Below, piece by piece: positions 24,606 to 39,600 of a stretch of DNA of 64,000 nt. A program made the translations under genes and the position numbers. A model generated the notes under the pieces. That model saw nothing but the letters and a program-made list of their open reading frames with translations. It did no database searches and had not been told where the DNA came from. Location: positions 18,902,706-18,966,705 of the forward strand of contig NC_053417.1 in the NCBI RefSeq assembly GCF_016859285.1. The letters are read 5' to 3'. This stretch comes from Xiphias gladius (taxonomy: Eukaryota > Chordata > Actinopteri > Istiophoriformes > Xiphiidae). Position 1 is the first letter of the stretch. The number at the start of each line of letters is the position of its first letter.

Positions 24606-27600
24606 TGGGGGAGGGAGTGACTATCGTGTGTGCCTGCCTCACTGAATCCCTCTGGCAGAGGGAGAGAGAGAGAGAAAGAGCAAACACACTCACTCTAGCT
24701 CTGTATGAGAGAGAAGGGTTATGTGTGAGCTCATGTGAGTGTATGAACAAGGGCTGATAAATCCTACGTAAAAAAGACGAACGATTAGTAAGAATAGCTC
24801 AATAACAGAACCACAGCAAGATGGAAACAAAAGGACGTGAACCATTTCTCTCCCTGCTTTGGATTTTATAGAAAGACGGACTTTTGTAGATGCATAATTT
24901 TGAGGATTGAGAAAAATGATTTAAGGCTGGCATCTTTTTGTCACGAAGTTTAAATAGAGAAGGGAACTAGAGAGCATCTGAGGATCGGAAATTTCCCTCT
25001 GGAGCTCCAGACTTCACTGGGTTTTAAAAAACAGGGACAAGGGTTAAGCAAATGTTGGACTGGAGAGAAAAGGACTGACGAAACGAAGATGGTGTTTCTG
25101 CTTTATCTGAGCGGCTGAGAGTCTGCCTCTCGGGTCGCCTACTTTACCTCAGGTGGAACCTCAGTTCTCTGTCCACTACTGAAGATCAGCAGGGTTACTT
25201 CCCGAAGGGTGGCTGTACTGACTAAACTACAGCCATGCTGTGTGGTCTGAGGAGAGACACCAAGAACAGCATCGGTAAGAGCACCACACTTTGATCTTTA
25301 CAATGCAGACGGAAGGGGGTCAGCTTGTGTTTTGTAGTAGGGGATTTTAGGGCTGGAGGGGGTGAGTGATCACCCTCATCATTTACCAACCTGTAAAGAG
25401 CTGCCTATGTCTTAAATGTATTTATCTGAGGAGCAGCCACAACAACTTGTAACCCATTTAACGTAATTCCAAATATGTTGATTCATTCTCACTAACTAGA
25501 TTTTGGAGGATATTTCCATGCTTGTACGGCATTACGCTGTTGCAATGCACGCATTATGGGAGTGATCGATTGTGAGAGATTTAAATGTCAATGGACTCGA
25601 CCACCAGCTCGTCATACCATCCTGCCATGTGTAATGGGGACAGATATAGAAATGTAAACTGGGTCTGGCAGGGCCCAATTTATAAATAAAGTTTTACTTC
25701 TGAAAATAGCATTATGATTTCATTGTCATTGTCAGTGCTGCCCCCATATTTAACCTACATTATGATTGGATACGGGAGGGATGGCATACAGTGCCCTGAA
25801 TTAAATCAGGAGTTAATTAACTCACCACATATTTATGCAAGAGCGTAGAATTTTTTTTTAGTCAGTGCGAGGTCCTCTAGATTCAGCTTCTTACTAAAAT
25901 CATATCCATGAGCCAATAACTAACTTCCCCTACAAATACAACAGAGATGAGATGGGTTTTGTTCTTGTTTTTACAGTAGTTTGTTCATTGTTGGAGATGT
26001 TTATTAATCAGCTCCATCCTGATCTTAATTCTGACCGTTAGGGTGAGTGATGGAGGATGGCTGGGGGATGGCTTGATGGTACAGTAGCATTCAGTCACGT
26101 GCAGCACGTTGGGGCCTCTGTTACCCAGAGCTAATGTTGCCTTTTGACTGCAATGACAGCTGCTGGACTGTCAGGGCCCCCTGGAGCCCGCGTGGTTACG
26201 AGGCTTTTGCCCAGTCTAATGTGTTTGTGATGTGTCACTCACTTTGTGAATGCGTGTTTGTGCCTTGCAGCCACTGGACAGGATATTTGTGCAAGGATGT
26301 GTGTAAATTAGTGTTAAATACTGTATTATGCATATGTTGTGTATGTTCTGTACATCACTAAAATATGAAAGTCTAGTAAAGAAATTTTTGAGGTCCGACT
26401 CATGCGGCTGTGTGCACAAGAAGGCTGAATTTTCTTTTTACTCCTCGTATCCAGGGCTTGCCCAAAGGTTTCAGGTCAGAGAGGGTTTGACAAAAGGATC
26501 CCTGCCTCTCAGCTGTCTGAAGGCTTCATCTTCAGTTTGGGCAATGGGTGGAGACTCGATGTGGACTGAGAGAAGGCAGTAGGTTGGATGTCCTCAGAGC
26601 ACTTGCCTCCGCCTCCCCCAGTTCCGTCTTTACAAATCGGAGTAACCAAAATGGAATTTTTCATGTCAAATAGAAAAACTTTCATGCCTGAGATGTTACA
26701 TTTTAAATGATGACAGACCCCCATATATTATAGAGGCCTATAAGTATAGTGCAACATGACAAAAGTTGATATTAATAGATATTAATATTCCGTGTAAACA
26801 GAAAGTAATATGTTGCCATGGATTCAGCTAATTCTGCTGTGGGCTACAGCTTGAGCCCTGCTTTTTTAGTCACTATTTGTTTACTTTTTGGCAAACTGGT
26901 GCCATTAAAAGTATGCCGAATTCGCTATTAGCAATTCATGTTTGCCATGTACCTAAGGATGTACAGACAACTGTCACCAAATTACTTTGATACTGAAGAA
27001 AACTTAAAAAGGTTCTGGAGTTTTTCTTCTTCTTCTTTTCGTCTTTTTCTATGATTTCTAAAGAGATTTATGGAGGTTTATTCTGATGGATGTTCGAGTC
27101 AATGCTGTCCTCAGAAATAGTGCCTAACACTGAAGCTAAAAATATGCATATCATGTCTGTGTGTTCAGATTTGACTGAGTTATGACTCAGAGAAGCTGTA
27201 TGATTTTTTGTTGCAAACCGCAGTAATTGGGTGCTAAGGGTTTTGAAGTACCTCAATTGCCTCAATGAGCTGTGTGTCACAGCCACTGCTGTTGCCTGTA
27301 AGTGCTGCCTGTGTTGAACAGGCCAAATCAATGGGGCAAACTAGAATAACTAACTTTCCATTCTTTCGAAATACCAGCATGTAGGCATGCCTCACAGTTC
27401 GAAAACCTCTGGTTTATAGGTTACACGGTTTCTGACTGATGGGTGTTAGAAAAATAAGATTTTAACCAGGGTCTGTACTGTGCAGTATTAAAGCAGTCAT
27501 TGATTATTGACTTAATTTTGATACTCGTAGTGTTAGGCCCCAACATGGCCCCTCCACTCTTAAAAAGAGGACTTGGCACAGCTTCTCTTTAAGTTTGTAA

Positions 27601-30600
27601 TATGATGTTCAGTCGCTGCGCTGGGCAGCTGAAAAGGTAATCCACAGTGGACAGGATTAGAGAAGTGCCAAGTCAGTTTCCTCATCACTGTGACTGCTGA
27701 CGTGCTTGTATGGCTGCACTCAGGGCAGTGGCTCTGCTAATCTGAGGCCAGCCCAGTGCTGTGTCAGAAATGGGTTCCAGTCTGGGTAAAATAAATAAAT
27801 AAATAAATAAATAAACAACCAAGTTTCCCCTGCAGAGCAGATTGAACACTTTCCAGCTTTCTGTAGCAGCTGCTGTAAATGACATGAAAATGATGATTTC
27901 CTCTCCCTTCCCCGACAGTCCATTAACTGCATGCTGTTCCTTGAGGGAAATTCCCATGCTTTAGTGGTTGCATACATCAAGCTCCCCACAAATATATTCA
28001 TGTGTTAAATTGATGGTTTTCAAGGGTCTTTGCTGCAGACAGAAAGGAGCTACAGTGTTTTAAACCCTTGACCCTTTAATAGGATTGTCGTGGAAACAAA
28101 GTGGAGGGACCTTCCAGGTTCCTGAGTTCAGGCTCACTTTGTTTCAGCTACTGCCTGACAGGCGGATGTGGCTGTTGGCTTAGTGATGTTTCCCTCCCAG
28201 GGCCCTTACGTTACCCAGGGTGCAGTTCAAAGCATTAAAGTGTTGGCAGCCTTCATGATGTGCAATTGATGGTCATTTCATTTAGCCTTCTGCTGCAGAG
28301 TTTCCGCACATATAACTACAGTGTTTTCTAACAGCACCTCCATACCTCCTTGCTGTCTCCTCAGATGAAGGACCATACTCGAAGGGGGGCAAGGAGTCCG
28401 GGGGAACTGACCAATCACATTCATCCATGAGGCGCAGCCTTTCAGGTGCAATACAATCAAACCTGACTTCACATCATTTTGTTTTCTATCTGTTGTCTGA
28501 TTCACGCTACTGCACCTAATTCACCCGGGTCCTCACAAAAAGAAGAAGAACAGTCATTTGACTGAGATTTGTGTCTTTGCACATGCAGAGTCATGTGTCT
28601 GCTTCATTTTGCCTGATGTTGCATTGCTTTGAATGCTTAGATAAGGTGAAAAAAAAACGCTTGTGTGGCATACCTGTCATTGGTACTAAACCACACTTGG
28701 TAGACGTCACATTTAACAGCACAGCACAATGCAGACAACAAGACAGAATGAGTCCTCTGATGACACTATATAACCACATGTCCATCAGTCAAACTAATTT
28801 TCATTCACTAAGAATACAACTGGGTTTCAATTTATAACCTGATGAGTCTGCTGTAATTTTCAACAACTGCATTTTTTTTGTAAAAATCCAGTGATTTTCT
28901 TTCCCTTATCAGTATTTAGAATGGTTTTAATAAAACACCACACGAAGACTCATCCTCCTCCTCCTCCTTCTGAAGCCGTCACAAAGATTCACTCAGACTC
29001 CGAGATTTGAGGAAACAAGAAAAAGATAGGAAAGTGAGAAAATCAAATATGAGGCTGTGTGTCAGAGAACAATTTAGTGAGAGATTCAGGAAAGAAAGAA
29101 GAAGAAGAGTCTTTCGTTGCCTCTCAGACAGAGCGATTCTGTCAAGCGCATGTCAATGCTGACTGTGGATCTGTGCCTTTGTCTGTATCTCACTGCAGAA
29201 GAGTACCGAGGAGTGACCACAGTGGACCTGATGAAGAGGGAAGGCAGCAGCCTTGGCCTCACCATCTCCGGAGGGTCTGATAAGGATGGCAAGCCCAGAG
29301 TGTCAAACCTACGGCCAGGTGGGCTAGCTGCCAGGTGAGATCTCTGCTCTGTGATGCGGGTAAAACCTGGCAACCACACCGAGCTGTCCGGACTTGTTAT
29401 TCTGCTCCCACAAACGTGCATGTGTTGCAAAGTTACACCAGGTCGCCCTAACTGCAGGACTAGAGGCGTTGTGTTAGATCAGCTTGATGCCAATCCACAG
29501 GGTAATACCCCAACAGGCCTTGTTTTTAAGTAAAGTCCCCAAAGAAACCATTTAGGATATGTCCATAAACTGAAATGTAAATTTGTTTCATTTTTTTGTC
29601 ACTTCATGCATTGTTCACTGCATGGTGGTAATTAATCAATATAAGTTGTTTGTGAGGTCGTTTTTTATGTGTTAAAGATGGCTCAATTACAACTCGCATT
29701 ACAACTAATTTTCCCCAGCGTAAACAACATTAAAATCATTTTCCCGAACACCAACCCCATGAAAAATTGTAGCAGAGGACTCACGTTTCATGATGATTAA
29801 GCAGCGTGTGACTGAAGACTAACACACACACACACACACTTTTCTAAGAATGACACAGGCCCTCTGAAAAAGTCTTGGCCAAATATGACGTTGCTTGTCA
29901 AGTCTGAGGAGGTTTAAAGACAGACACTGTGCTAATTCTTCCAAGCAGCTTGTCTTCCCACAGCTGACTTCATGCTTGTGTAGAAGTGCTAGCTAATTTA
30001 CTGGGTGGGGAGACACGCAGGCAGACACGAGAGCGACTGGGAGAGACATTGTGTGACATCGTGAGGCTGGACCAGATGACAGGACGGTCAGCCGTGCTGG
30101 TTAAGACGTCTGTCTGTCTGCTGTCAGTGCTTATTGGCAGTAGCCCAGAGGTGAGAGGGGCGAGCAGGGCGGAACATATATTTAATTAATTGGCCCTCCA
30201 ATGAGCAGCGTGTTGACTCAGAATGTCATATGTGAGACAGCATGTATAGTCATCTCTTCCATGTCTGAAGAGGACAGGCTTTGAGTCATCCCAACATACT
30301 CTCACTATTCTACACAACTGGCTCTGTATGTTAGTCTAAATAAAGCAAAGGGATTTAGAATGAAGCAACCTTTGACCACAAATTAATACACCAGTCATGA
30401 CTACTTCTGTAAATATTCAGTGCATAGTTCTATTGCTATTCAGTTCTATTCAGTTTTAATTTCTGCCTCTTTTACACCATGGGATCATGCAGTAAAAACC
30501 GGCCGTAGCATTTATTCAGATCAGATGTTTGCATTTCATGTTGATCATGATCAGATCAACTTTACTAGGGGGCCTTGGGGCCAAATTGTGCCGTTAGGCC

Positions 30601-33600
30601 ACTATTGTTGGACCTAACTGTACCAAACGGTGGATTACAGAGAGTTTAATGCGATGAGAGTGAACGTTGCTGCTCGTAAAACCAAAACAATGAGCTGAAA
30701 ATTAAGCATAGTCTTAGTTCAGGCGGAAGGACGAAGTCGCGCCTGTACGGGACGATTGGCATCAGCTGTTCTCAGTACGCTTCAGAGCGAGTGGCTCATT
30801 CACAGCCATGTGGCAAGTAACTTCCAATTAAAATCACGCAGGTCTACAACCTGACACTTGTCACTGTTACTCAGATGATGACGCTCATGCCAGTGCCGTT
30901 TGCTGCCACAGCTTCCACCACCAGCCCAACCCCCTCCGTATGTGGTATTTTGTATAGTCGATTGAGCTAAGATTAATTTTCATGTAGGTGTTAGTAATAT
31001 TAAGGATTAGCTCTCTCAGCAGAGTCCTCGTCCCATCCCAGATTCATTGAGCGCCCCCTCAAACAGCACAGCCTTTTCTGCTAAATTGTACTGTATAACC
31101 ATTTGCTTTAAATGGTTAATTCCTCAACATAAGTTTCCCTGACTGAACAACTAAAAGTCGTTGATAGTTATCTGTGGGTTTATCATTACGAGCCACATAA
31201 GTCAGATTCCAGATGTTTGCAGTTTTAACATTTTAAAACTTGCCCCCTCGATGAGAAATGACCGCAAGCTCAGGGAATAACGCAGAATTGAGCTGATAGT
31301 TGAAACATCACTCACAAAAATGCAGTTCCAAAAAAAAAAAAAAGATTGACAGGCAATGAATGCGTGAGTCTGCCCTTCACTTTCCACAGGAGTGACCAGC
31401 TGAATGTAGGAGACTACATCAAGTCAGTGAATGGCATCAACCTGTCGAAGCTTCGCCATGATGAGATTATCAGCCTGCTGAAGAACATCGGGGAGCGAGT
31501 TGTGCTGGAGGTGGAGTACGAGCTGCCTCCGTTCGGTAGGTGAAGTCTGCGAGATGAGTATTCTGCCTGAAAGTCTCTGCGGATAGAGAAGGTCACATGA
31601 AGAAAATTTTCAGACATTTAGAAAAAATTATGCTGTCACTGAAACGAGTGCTTCGTGTTTCCAAACGCACAAAGATGAGAGACGGGTTACTCATCAACAA
31701 GCCTATTAGTTGAGGCTTCAGACCATAAAGAGCTCTTTCTTATGACCTTGAGATCAGTGAAATTTAACTTCCAGAGGGCTTAACATTAAATTTTGGGGTC
31801 TGATAATATTCTGTCTGTACTTTTCCGCTTGACACTCTCACCACTTAGAGAAATTCACATGTAGAAAATGTTTAGATATTTCAGAAGAGTACACATGAAA
31901 GCTGTGATTGCAAGGTCTCCCCTTGGGGCAAGTTCAAGTATCACTCTGAACCGCCATTTCTCCAGGTCTCAGCACACTGATAGTATTATTAAAAAAGAAC
32001 TGGGGAGAGGCATGAGCGTCAGCAGGGAGAGCTCTCCCCACGTCCCTCCAGCTGTTACGAACATGGTTATATCATCGCTGGTTCTAACCCACCTTGAATA
32101 TTACTCTGTTGTTTGGCCTGCAGCCAAAACGAAGGCTATGCCAAAGTTGCAAAAAGAGCTGCTAGACTAGCTGTGCACCTGTTCATATCACACTAGCATT
32201 ACCAAAATGCATTCCAGATGATCCTGGCTGCCAATCAAAACCACACTTCATCTAAGTATCCTGTTGTTAATTAGGAAAGCCATCTTCTCAGGTAAATACG
32301 CCAGCCGAAATCATGAGCATTTTACTAGAACTGCTACGCAGGGACCATTACGTCTTCCAAGACCCAAAACAAATTATTTGAAATATATAGTTCAATACAG
32401 AGCTATGGTGTAATGTAAACATCTAACTTGTTTTTTCGTTAATAACTGTTAATGTATAGATCTCGTCCTGTGTATATATGTGTGTACTAATGGACCCCAG
32501 GAAGATGAGCAAGTGGAAGCTGAATCAGTGGAAAGTGGAGGGGGATCCTCTTAGCAATAAACAAAAGACATGCTGTGTATTTACAAATTCAACAAAAAGT
32601 AGGAAATAAGATTATTAGCTGAGGCTCCAGACCTTAAAAAAACACAAACTATGGCTTCAGACCTGAACATCCAAACGATGCAAGTCATGCTGAGGCCACT
32701 GCACCTGCGAAAGGCTCAGCATTAAAGTCTGACGTCTCATCTCATCTCACTTCTATGCTCAGCAACACTGTGGCTTTACTAAATGTTTGATTTTTTTTCT
32801 TCTTTTTTTTTTCATACGTTCTTCAGCTGCTTTAATATCCTCCCACTACAAAACATGTGGATCTTAATCAAGTCAATTTAAAATTTAAAAACAGCAAATT
32901 TTGTCCAAGGTGCTTTACAGACAGAGGAGAATTACAGTTAAATAAAAACACAGACATGCTTTTGAAGATCAGTAAGTAAATTAATAAAAGTGTGAGAATC
33001 GATTATCTTTGATAAAAACATTAAAATACAACAGGTTCATTGCACAGAGAACAAACAAATAACGAAAAGAAGATGTGAGCAGTCATGGCTTTAATGACTG
33101 TTGTATTAGGAAATTCTCCTGTCATTTCCCAGTAGGCATTGATTTTGTGATTTGCAGGTCAAACAACAGTGTATCTATATGTTTCTTAATGTTCAAATTC
33201 GGTTGAAAAGTTTCTTTTTAGACATCTAGGTTACAAAAGACAGTCATTTCATTTTCATGTATGTATTTTTGAAGCACACCTGCTTCACGTTGAAAAATAG
33301 TCATTCCAGTTGTGTTAAAACCACAGATATAACCTAGACATCTTCAAAATTGTCAGCCATATTTAGTCCCATTTTAACCTCGACATCTAGAAATCTTTTG
33401 ACCTGCAAATCACCAAATCAATACTTATCGTGTTTCTCTAATCAAGGCACTGGCCTCAGAAACAGCGTTGGCCCCCTGCGGCTCTCCACTGCTCGTAAAT
33501 TGTTGACACGGATCAAACACTGAGAATTTATTTCTCCACTAGGATTAATTAAACACGTTTCTAACACTTCATTTTATGTGTAGCTTTACAAGATTACGGT

Positions 33601-36600
33601 AATAATTTGTCATTTTCTCTCTACTCTTAGTCCAGACCCCCTCAGGAGTCATAACCAAAACCATAGAGGTGTGTTTACACAAGGAGGGGAACAGCTTTGG
33701 GTTTGTCATGAGAGGTAGGTGGATGGGTGATGTTTTTTTATGAACCATTCGGCAGGAATAGTTAACCTCAGCTTTTGACACTGATTTATCTCTGCGTTCT
33801 GGTGTTTTTAGGAGGCTTCCATGAAGACTGGCGCAGGTCTCGTCCTCTGGTGGTTACCCACGTCAGACCAGGGGGTCCTGCTGACAGGTGAGGACACGGA
33901 TAAATGAGTTACTGTGTGTAGGTATATATACAAGTGTGGTTATTTATGTGCCTTGTATACATTTTATGTCTTGATCATGCATGAATGAGCCTATTCAGAT
34001 TATTGTATGTATGCATGCATGCGTGTCTTCATATTGTGTGTATTTGGATGTATAGGCTAATGGATATGTGTTTTACTAATTGGTCTGCAATGAAAATATT
34101 TGTCCCTTACCCATATGAATACATGTAAAAGATTTAAAATCAACAATATTTTTATGTGACCATTATTATGTCTTTTGCATTAGTGTATGCTCAGACCCCT
34201 GCATGAACTTGTGGCTGCGACACATACTGTATTGAGTACGTTATCTTCAAAGCAGAAAGGGCACCGCTCATCCTGAGGCTAATGCAGCATTGCACTTTTC
34301 CCCATGAAAACTGCGAGCACCAAAACACTGGAGCAAACATAATTCACCATCACCGGCTTTTTCGGCCATTTATCTCGTTTATCCTTCATCTCACCTGGGA
34401 GGGAACACTCATGTGGAACTGTTTAATGATTTACTGTGACTGGTGCTTAAACGCTCGTATGAGCATCTTGTGCTGGTCGCCCTTGTTTTATTTTTTTCTC
34501 TCTTTCTCTCCCTCTGTGCGTCTCCAGAGAAGGCACTTTGAAGGCTGGAGACCGAGTGCTGAGCATAGACGGGATGCCTTTAAACAGAGAGAAGCACGCT
34601 GACGCTTTGACCATGCTGATGCAGAGCGGCCAGGAAGCTCTGTTCCTGATTGAGTATGACGTCTCTGTCATGGGTGAGCACACACACACAGGGAATATGG
34701 GGAGGCATGGTAGGGCAGCGTTGCTCTGAGGGTAAATAATGTGGCTGTTTGGCTGCGTGGATGTGAGTGAGTGTCGGTGGTAGAGACGCCACCAGGGGAG
34801 TCACTCGGGCCCGAGAGCAGACTTTAGCAGGGAAAGGGTAGATGGATGATATTCAGTGTTTTATCATAATGGGTCTCTCTCCTCTCCTGAATCATAGCAG
34901 GTTTAATCTATGTTTTTCTGTTTGTTTTTTTTAAAGTATATTATTTTTCTGTACCAGAGTCATTGCCACTCTTGGCTTTGTTTTTCAGGCGTAGTATGTC
35001 ACTCAGGACAACTCTTTGTTAATGAGGATTTTTTTTTAACATGACCTCAATAAAACAAGGTTGGACATGAGCAACAGGCAGACATTTTATGGTACGTCCC
35101 CAGGCCCTGATGATGATGCATATTTCGGGGGACAAGATGACAAACATTCGAAGCAGGCTAATAAAGGGACACCCCAGCGAGTTAGTGATGCACTTCTGTA
35201 AAGTAAGGGGATTCACAAGAGACAAATTTACAAAATAATGATTAAAATGTAAGCAGCAGAGGCCAAAATATTTTGAGTTTTAGTTCCTAGGTTGAGTCAA
35301 GCTACAAGAATGCAGGATCCTGCAGTTCCCATAATGCCGCTTGCTAGTATCTTTTTCATTAACTAGGCAAACTCCCACGTCTCCCCACATACCTAGTTTG
35401 TACTGCAGACTCTCTGTTATAAATGTGTAGTCCCCTTGCTCAGGGTTAACCCTGATGACATCATGATGACATAATCTGGGTTACTTTCTCAGACTTGAAT
35501 TTTTTTTTTTTTTAAATCCCCTCCAGAGACACATTAGACACAATACAACTGTTTTAACAACCTGTAGTAGTGACTAGAGGTCTTCACTCAACCCAAAACA
35601 GACATGTGGAAAACCTACCCGAACGCTGTGTACGTAAATGAATTTTCATAAAAGACCCAAACCAAGGGGGGACCCCATCACCACCAGAGCTGACCTGAAT
35701 GGACCCGGGGATAATTAGACCTGATACAAAATACGGTCGACCCGAACTGAAGAGGCCTTTCGGATGAGAGGCGAAACGTCTTCAAGCAAGTCCAGATGCA
35801 TTCAGATACTACTTATAGGACCCAGACAGACTCTTACAGAGAGAGAACACCAACACGGGCAATCAATAAATTTGATCAATTAACCAGCAGCCGCAGTAGA
35901 AAAGAGCAGCTACATAATAACAATAATAATAATGTCCGAAGAATGAATGTAAAGTCATAGAAACTAAAATAATAATTTAACTAAAATAATAATTTAACAA
36001 AAAATATAATAAAAGAATGTGTTCATATGCGTCAAAGAAAAATTTGTATAAATAACTGAAAGTCCTATCTCGACCTCCTGCACCAACAATAAAAATTAAA
36101 ACAAAAGACCTTGTTCGAATATTTTCAATATCTAGAATCAAATTTTAGAAAACAACACAGGTCAGTCTGACCTTGCTAGTACAGAGTGAATTACATTAAA
36201 ATATCCTCAAACTTTTTGTCAAAAAATAGTAAAAAAAAATGCCACTAAACACAGGAGCTCACTGCATGACCAAAAGCCTGATTATAACCTCCATTTGGTT
36301 ACGGTGACTAATTCTCCAGATCGCACACTTTTCACTGGTCTGTGCAAACTAGGGCAGGTCACCAAGGACAGTTGACACACATTATCTTTCTGTATGTAGG
36401 AATTTAGGATTCAGACCTTCTGCCTCTGGCCTGAACCAGTCAGAGGGCTCACATTTATAAGTAACATGTATTTATAACTGACATCTGGAAAAACAGTGAA
36501 ATATTTTGGAGTGGTGCAGCTTTCCCCTGCATTTCTCCGCTGGGCCGTCCTCACGGGCAGCAGGTAGACTCTGTCCTCCCTCTGTCTCCTCCTCTGGGTC

Positions 36601-39600
36601 AACCTCCTCCTCTGATCAAACCAACACATTCAGTATACCTTTACATCTTCTCTTCTCAATAATTTTGCCACCTGTGTTGTAAAGGTCCTTGAGTAATGAC
36701 AGCTTAGGAGTTGCACCTGTAAACTACATTTCACAGCACGTGTTAAGTTGCACTAAAAACTGAGGAGAGAAAAAACGGGCCCCTGGGCACAAACATGTAA
36801 ACGGCACCCCCACCCACCCTACATAGGAGCATGAAACGCAGACTGAAAGAGAAACAGTGCATCAATGGTAGTTGTTTTGTGCCTCTTTCTTGCGTTTTAA
36901 AAAAAAAAAATCTATATTTAGTAGTTTATTCATTTATTTTTGGCTGCTTTCCGTCTTATTATGGTTTGTTTTGCATCTCTTTGTAGTTAATTTACATGCC
37001 TGTGCTTACCTCTTTGTGGTCTTTTGGGTCTATTATTTGGCCTTTTACATCTCTTTGGGGTTGTTTTTTTGTCTCATAATGGTTATTTAGTGTCTGTTCT
37101 TAGTTGTTTCACATCTGTGTTTAGTCATTTCACATCTTGTTTTAGTCATTTTTCATCTCTTTGTGGTCATTCCGGATCTTATTCTGGTTATTTTGCGTCT
37201 AATTTCTTATTCATTTGGCATTTCTTTGTGGTCATTTGGACATTTGGTAATTGGTTAGTGTTTCTTTCAGTGACGTTTTGCAGGTTAAGCATGTCCATTG
37301 GGCACAGGCACACTGACCCCATGGGGCTCCTGGGCCTGTGCCCAATATGCCAATTCAGTAATCCATCCATGCAGTACCAGATTAATGAAAATATTAAGAG
37401 AATTGTATTGCATGACTTTAATTTGATAAGTGTGCCACAGCAACTGAGAGAACCTGTAACGATGCAAATCTGATGACAGTGTTTTGGGGTCTTTTCATTG
37501 TTTAGACGGTAACGATTTTAACGATTGTATTATGTTCCTGGCTATAGATGCATCCATCAATCTTGTTGGCCTCTATCATCTCTGTGTGTGTTATCTGTTT
37601 CAGAGGCAGTGCAGCAAGCCTCAGGCCCTCTGCTGGTGGAAATAGTGAAGGGTCCCTCTGCCAGCCTGGGGATCAGCCTCACCACAACAATATACAGAAG
37701 CAAACAAGTTATTATTATTGACAAGATAAAGGCAGCTAGCGTGGTGGAAAGGTGAAACCCAACCTCTTCTACTTTGCTGCTCCACAGACATTTTCATAAC
37801 AGAAACGTTCCTTACCCAGCCTGACTATGTCTCATTCTCCCAGGTGTGGAGCGCTGCATGCAGGTGACATCCTCCTGTCCATAGACGGGACGAGCACAGA
37901 ACACTGCTCCCTGATGGAGGCCACGCAGCTACTGGCCAGCACCTCAGACATTGTCAAACTAGAGATTCTTCCAGCTAGTCAGAGCAGACTTCCTGTCAGG
38001 CCACAAGACACAGGTATGTCCTGCAGGTGACAGAAAAAAAATGGAAAAGGAGATGGATGTATAAGACTCAGCATTGAAAGGGGACATAATTTGAGACAAA
38101 GCAGCTGGACAACACTATGTGCAATTATTTTTATTTTTTAAGATGGCAACTAGCATTTATTTTCATTATTGATTCATTTGTTGTTTGTTTGTTTTTTGAA
38201 TAATCAATGGATATTTTGTTGTATAAAATAGTGAAAATTATTTCTAGAGCCCAAGGTGACAACTTCAAATCAAAAACCCACTACATTTATTTTACAGCTT
38301 TACTTACTAGTTACTTTAAAGATTAAATTTTACAATAAAAAAATCAACTGATAAGCTTATAAAATACAATACACTGTTAAATATTAAACCAGTGGATCCC
38401 AACCTTTTGGCGTGTGACCCCTTCCAAAAAAAACAGTGTCTAGCTGTGGTCCCTTGTCCCATTTCAGATGTGTATGGGTAGTTAGCATTTCCACCAAAGA
38501 GACATTTCCCCTCTAAACTTCTCAACTGATTTAATTTAAGTAACAGCTTGAAGCCAAAAGAGGCAAATTATACAATAATTCACAAAAAAGAAAAGACTAG
38601 AGAAAGGTTTTTAAAAAACTTTGTTTTTTCTTCCATCCTCTCCCATTATTCATCTCATGACCCCTCAAATATATCTGGTGACCCTTGATGACAATGCCCC
38701 CTCCTTAGGACAGGAGGGGTCATGGAACGATTTGATAAGTATGAAAATGATGTGAATCATAATCTATGGCCTTGGCAGTCACCAGATCTCAACCCAGTTG
38801 AACAACTACGGGAGGTTTTGGACCAACATGTGAGACAACGCTCTCTGCCGCCATCATCAAAACACCAAATGAGGGAATATCTTTTGGAACAATGTTATTA
38901 CATCCCTGCAGTAGAGTTTCAGAGACTTGTAAGATCTATGCCAAGGAGCAGGGCAATGCAAAGGATTTACCGAGCACAATGTTGACTAAGTGTCTAATTG
39001 TTCCAACACCACATCATTAAAATCTTTTGAAGTAGCTTTGTGTGTAGAGAATATACACTAGACAGAATGTAGTTCATGTATGTTGTCCTCACCATATGTA
39101 TTGTCACTGTTGTGCTCTTAGCTATATTACCCACAGCTGTAAAGAGCCTGGCTGCCTCCCAGCTGCCTTCCTCAATGTGCTATGAATCGGTCTCTGTGCG
39201 TGTGTGTGCGTGTGTGTGCGTGTGTGTGCGTGTGTGTATGTGTTTGCGTGTGTATGTGTGTGCATGCTGCCGGCCACAATCCCTCTGCCTTCGCACTTGG
39301 CCTCTTCCGCATACCAACAAGCTACACACAAATACAGATACACACACCCACGCACACACACACACACACACACCCTCTTTCCGTCAGAGATCATGTTCGT
39401 GCCATGTTCTGCAGACTTATTTCTGGGTCAGCAGCTGCAGGGGCTACTTAACATGTGAGCATGGGAAGAATCATACAACATGACGAGGAGAAATAAGCTG
39501 GAGTTCAGTGTTCTCTAGGATCACTGAATCCTTTCTTCTGAGATGTTTCTTTGCCCTTTCTTCCTTTATTTGCCTTGCCCAGTCTGCAGGCTACACTTTT

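Noticed and set aside
23968-24757. Several long open frames of poly-HT or poly-CV
   Set aside because: They are translations of the (TG)n and (GT)n microsatellites.
31868-32170. 100-codon open frame as a possible gene
   Set aside because: Its sequence matches the end of a non-LTR retrotransposon reverse transcriptase and the flanking DNA matches the LINE 3' tail.
37024-37473. 149-codon hydrophobic open frame on the plus strand
   Set aside because: It is a translation of the T/G-biased ~20-bp minisatellite; the apparent transmembrane text is a repeat artefact.
38722-38985. 87-codon open frame as a possible host gene
   Set aside because: It is the C-terminal part of a Tc1 transposase, interrupted and lacking the N-terminal domain.
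39076-39483. Open frames on both strands rich in Cys/Val and His/Thr
   Set aside because: They are produced by the GT/CA microsatellite pair.
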